Shown here: positions 23,241-23,291 of the stretch, in pieces
Layout: every line of letters starts with the position of its first letter
How positions within the stretch are numbered: the stretch's first letter is position 1
From: an uncultured Actinomyces sp.
GTDB lineage: Bacteria; Actinomycetota; Actinomycetes; Actinomycetales; Actinomycetaceae
Assembly: GCA_938028585.1 (NCBI GenBank)
Contig: CALIZH010000277.1
Coordinates: forward strand, 1 to 23,291
Length of the DNA stretch: 23,291 bases
Reading direction: 5' to 3'
Position numbers and translations under genes: made by a program
The notes under the pieces: generated by a model
What the model saw: only the letters and a program-made list of their open reading frames with translations
Databases searched by the model: none
What the model was told of the DNA's origin: nothing

Positions 23241-23291
23241 TTGAAAATATACTGGACGGGCATAGTGGGTTTACCGGATAGCTTATTCCAT
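23241..23291 (+). CDS. Possible start of a further gene, cut by the window edge
   Basis: A TTG at 23241 opens a frame of 17 codons to the end (LKIYWTGIVGLPDSLFH). AGGAGG lies at 23216-23221, rather far upstream, and a second AGGA at 23227-23230 is better spaced. The stretch is too short to name a family, and the start is uncertain. Confidence 0.25.
   Translation, partial: MKIYWTGIVGLPDSLFH

Overview
The window is chromosomal DNA from an actinobacterium up to about position 22,050, followed by roughly 1.2 kb that looks like DNA from a different organism. The main part has moderately high GC content. It carries a protein O-mannosyltransferase gene divergent from rsmI, an arrangement known from Mycobacterium (Rv1002c/Rv1003), and PspC-type envelope-stress genes typical of Actinobacteria. 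Gene content and style suggest an Actinomycetaceae member (Actinomyces/Schaalia-like), but that assignment is an inference. The last ~1.2 kb uses AGA arginine codons, is richer in A+T and has a Firmicutes-type accC-pxpA order.

Layout: (1) 1-4770 is housekeeping: the N-terminal part of a protein mannosyltransferase (minus), rsmI (plus), pncA (minus), metG (plus) and a strong terminator. (2) 4830-18455 is a carbohydrate locus that reads as a dextran / isomalto-oligosaccharide system. It has a LacI repressor (minus), a divergent solute-binding lipoprotein, a membrane-anchored GH49 dextranase-like enzyme with glucodextranase-type C-terminal modules, and then an operon with a GH13 oligo-1,6-glucosidase-like enzyme, two ABC permeases of the LplB/LplC type, a DUF624 (YesL-like) membrane protein and a GH31 alpha-glucosidase. 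(3) 18452-21839 (and into the chimeric ORF) is an envelope-stress-like set: a small membrane protein and a PspC-domain protein on the minus strand, divergent from a PspC-domain histidine kinase and its response regulator. (4) The response regulator receiver is cut at its LPGGNG motif and continues in frame into the C-terminus of a biotin carboxylase (AccC), followed by pxpA and AT-rich intergenic DNA. This is most likely an assembly or recombination chimera.

How the sugar locus would work (inference): the tethered GH49 enzyme cuts extracellular alpha-1,6-glucan, the lipoprotein binds the released isomalto-oligosaccharides, the two permeases import them using an ATPase encoded elsewhere, and the GH13 and GH31 enzymes break them to glucose inside the cell. 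A perfect 10-bp palindrome, CTTGCGCAAG, overlaps the -35 box of two plausible promoters, one before the binding-protein gene and one before the GH13 operon. A related palindrome 21 bp away lies towards the repressor gene. This suggests one LacI regulon with three transcription units, and strong hairpin terminators follow the binding-protein and GH49 genes.

No tRNA, rRNA, CRISPR array or insertion sequence was recognised, and no gene-free stretch exceeds 300 bases.
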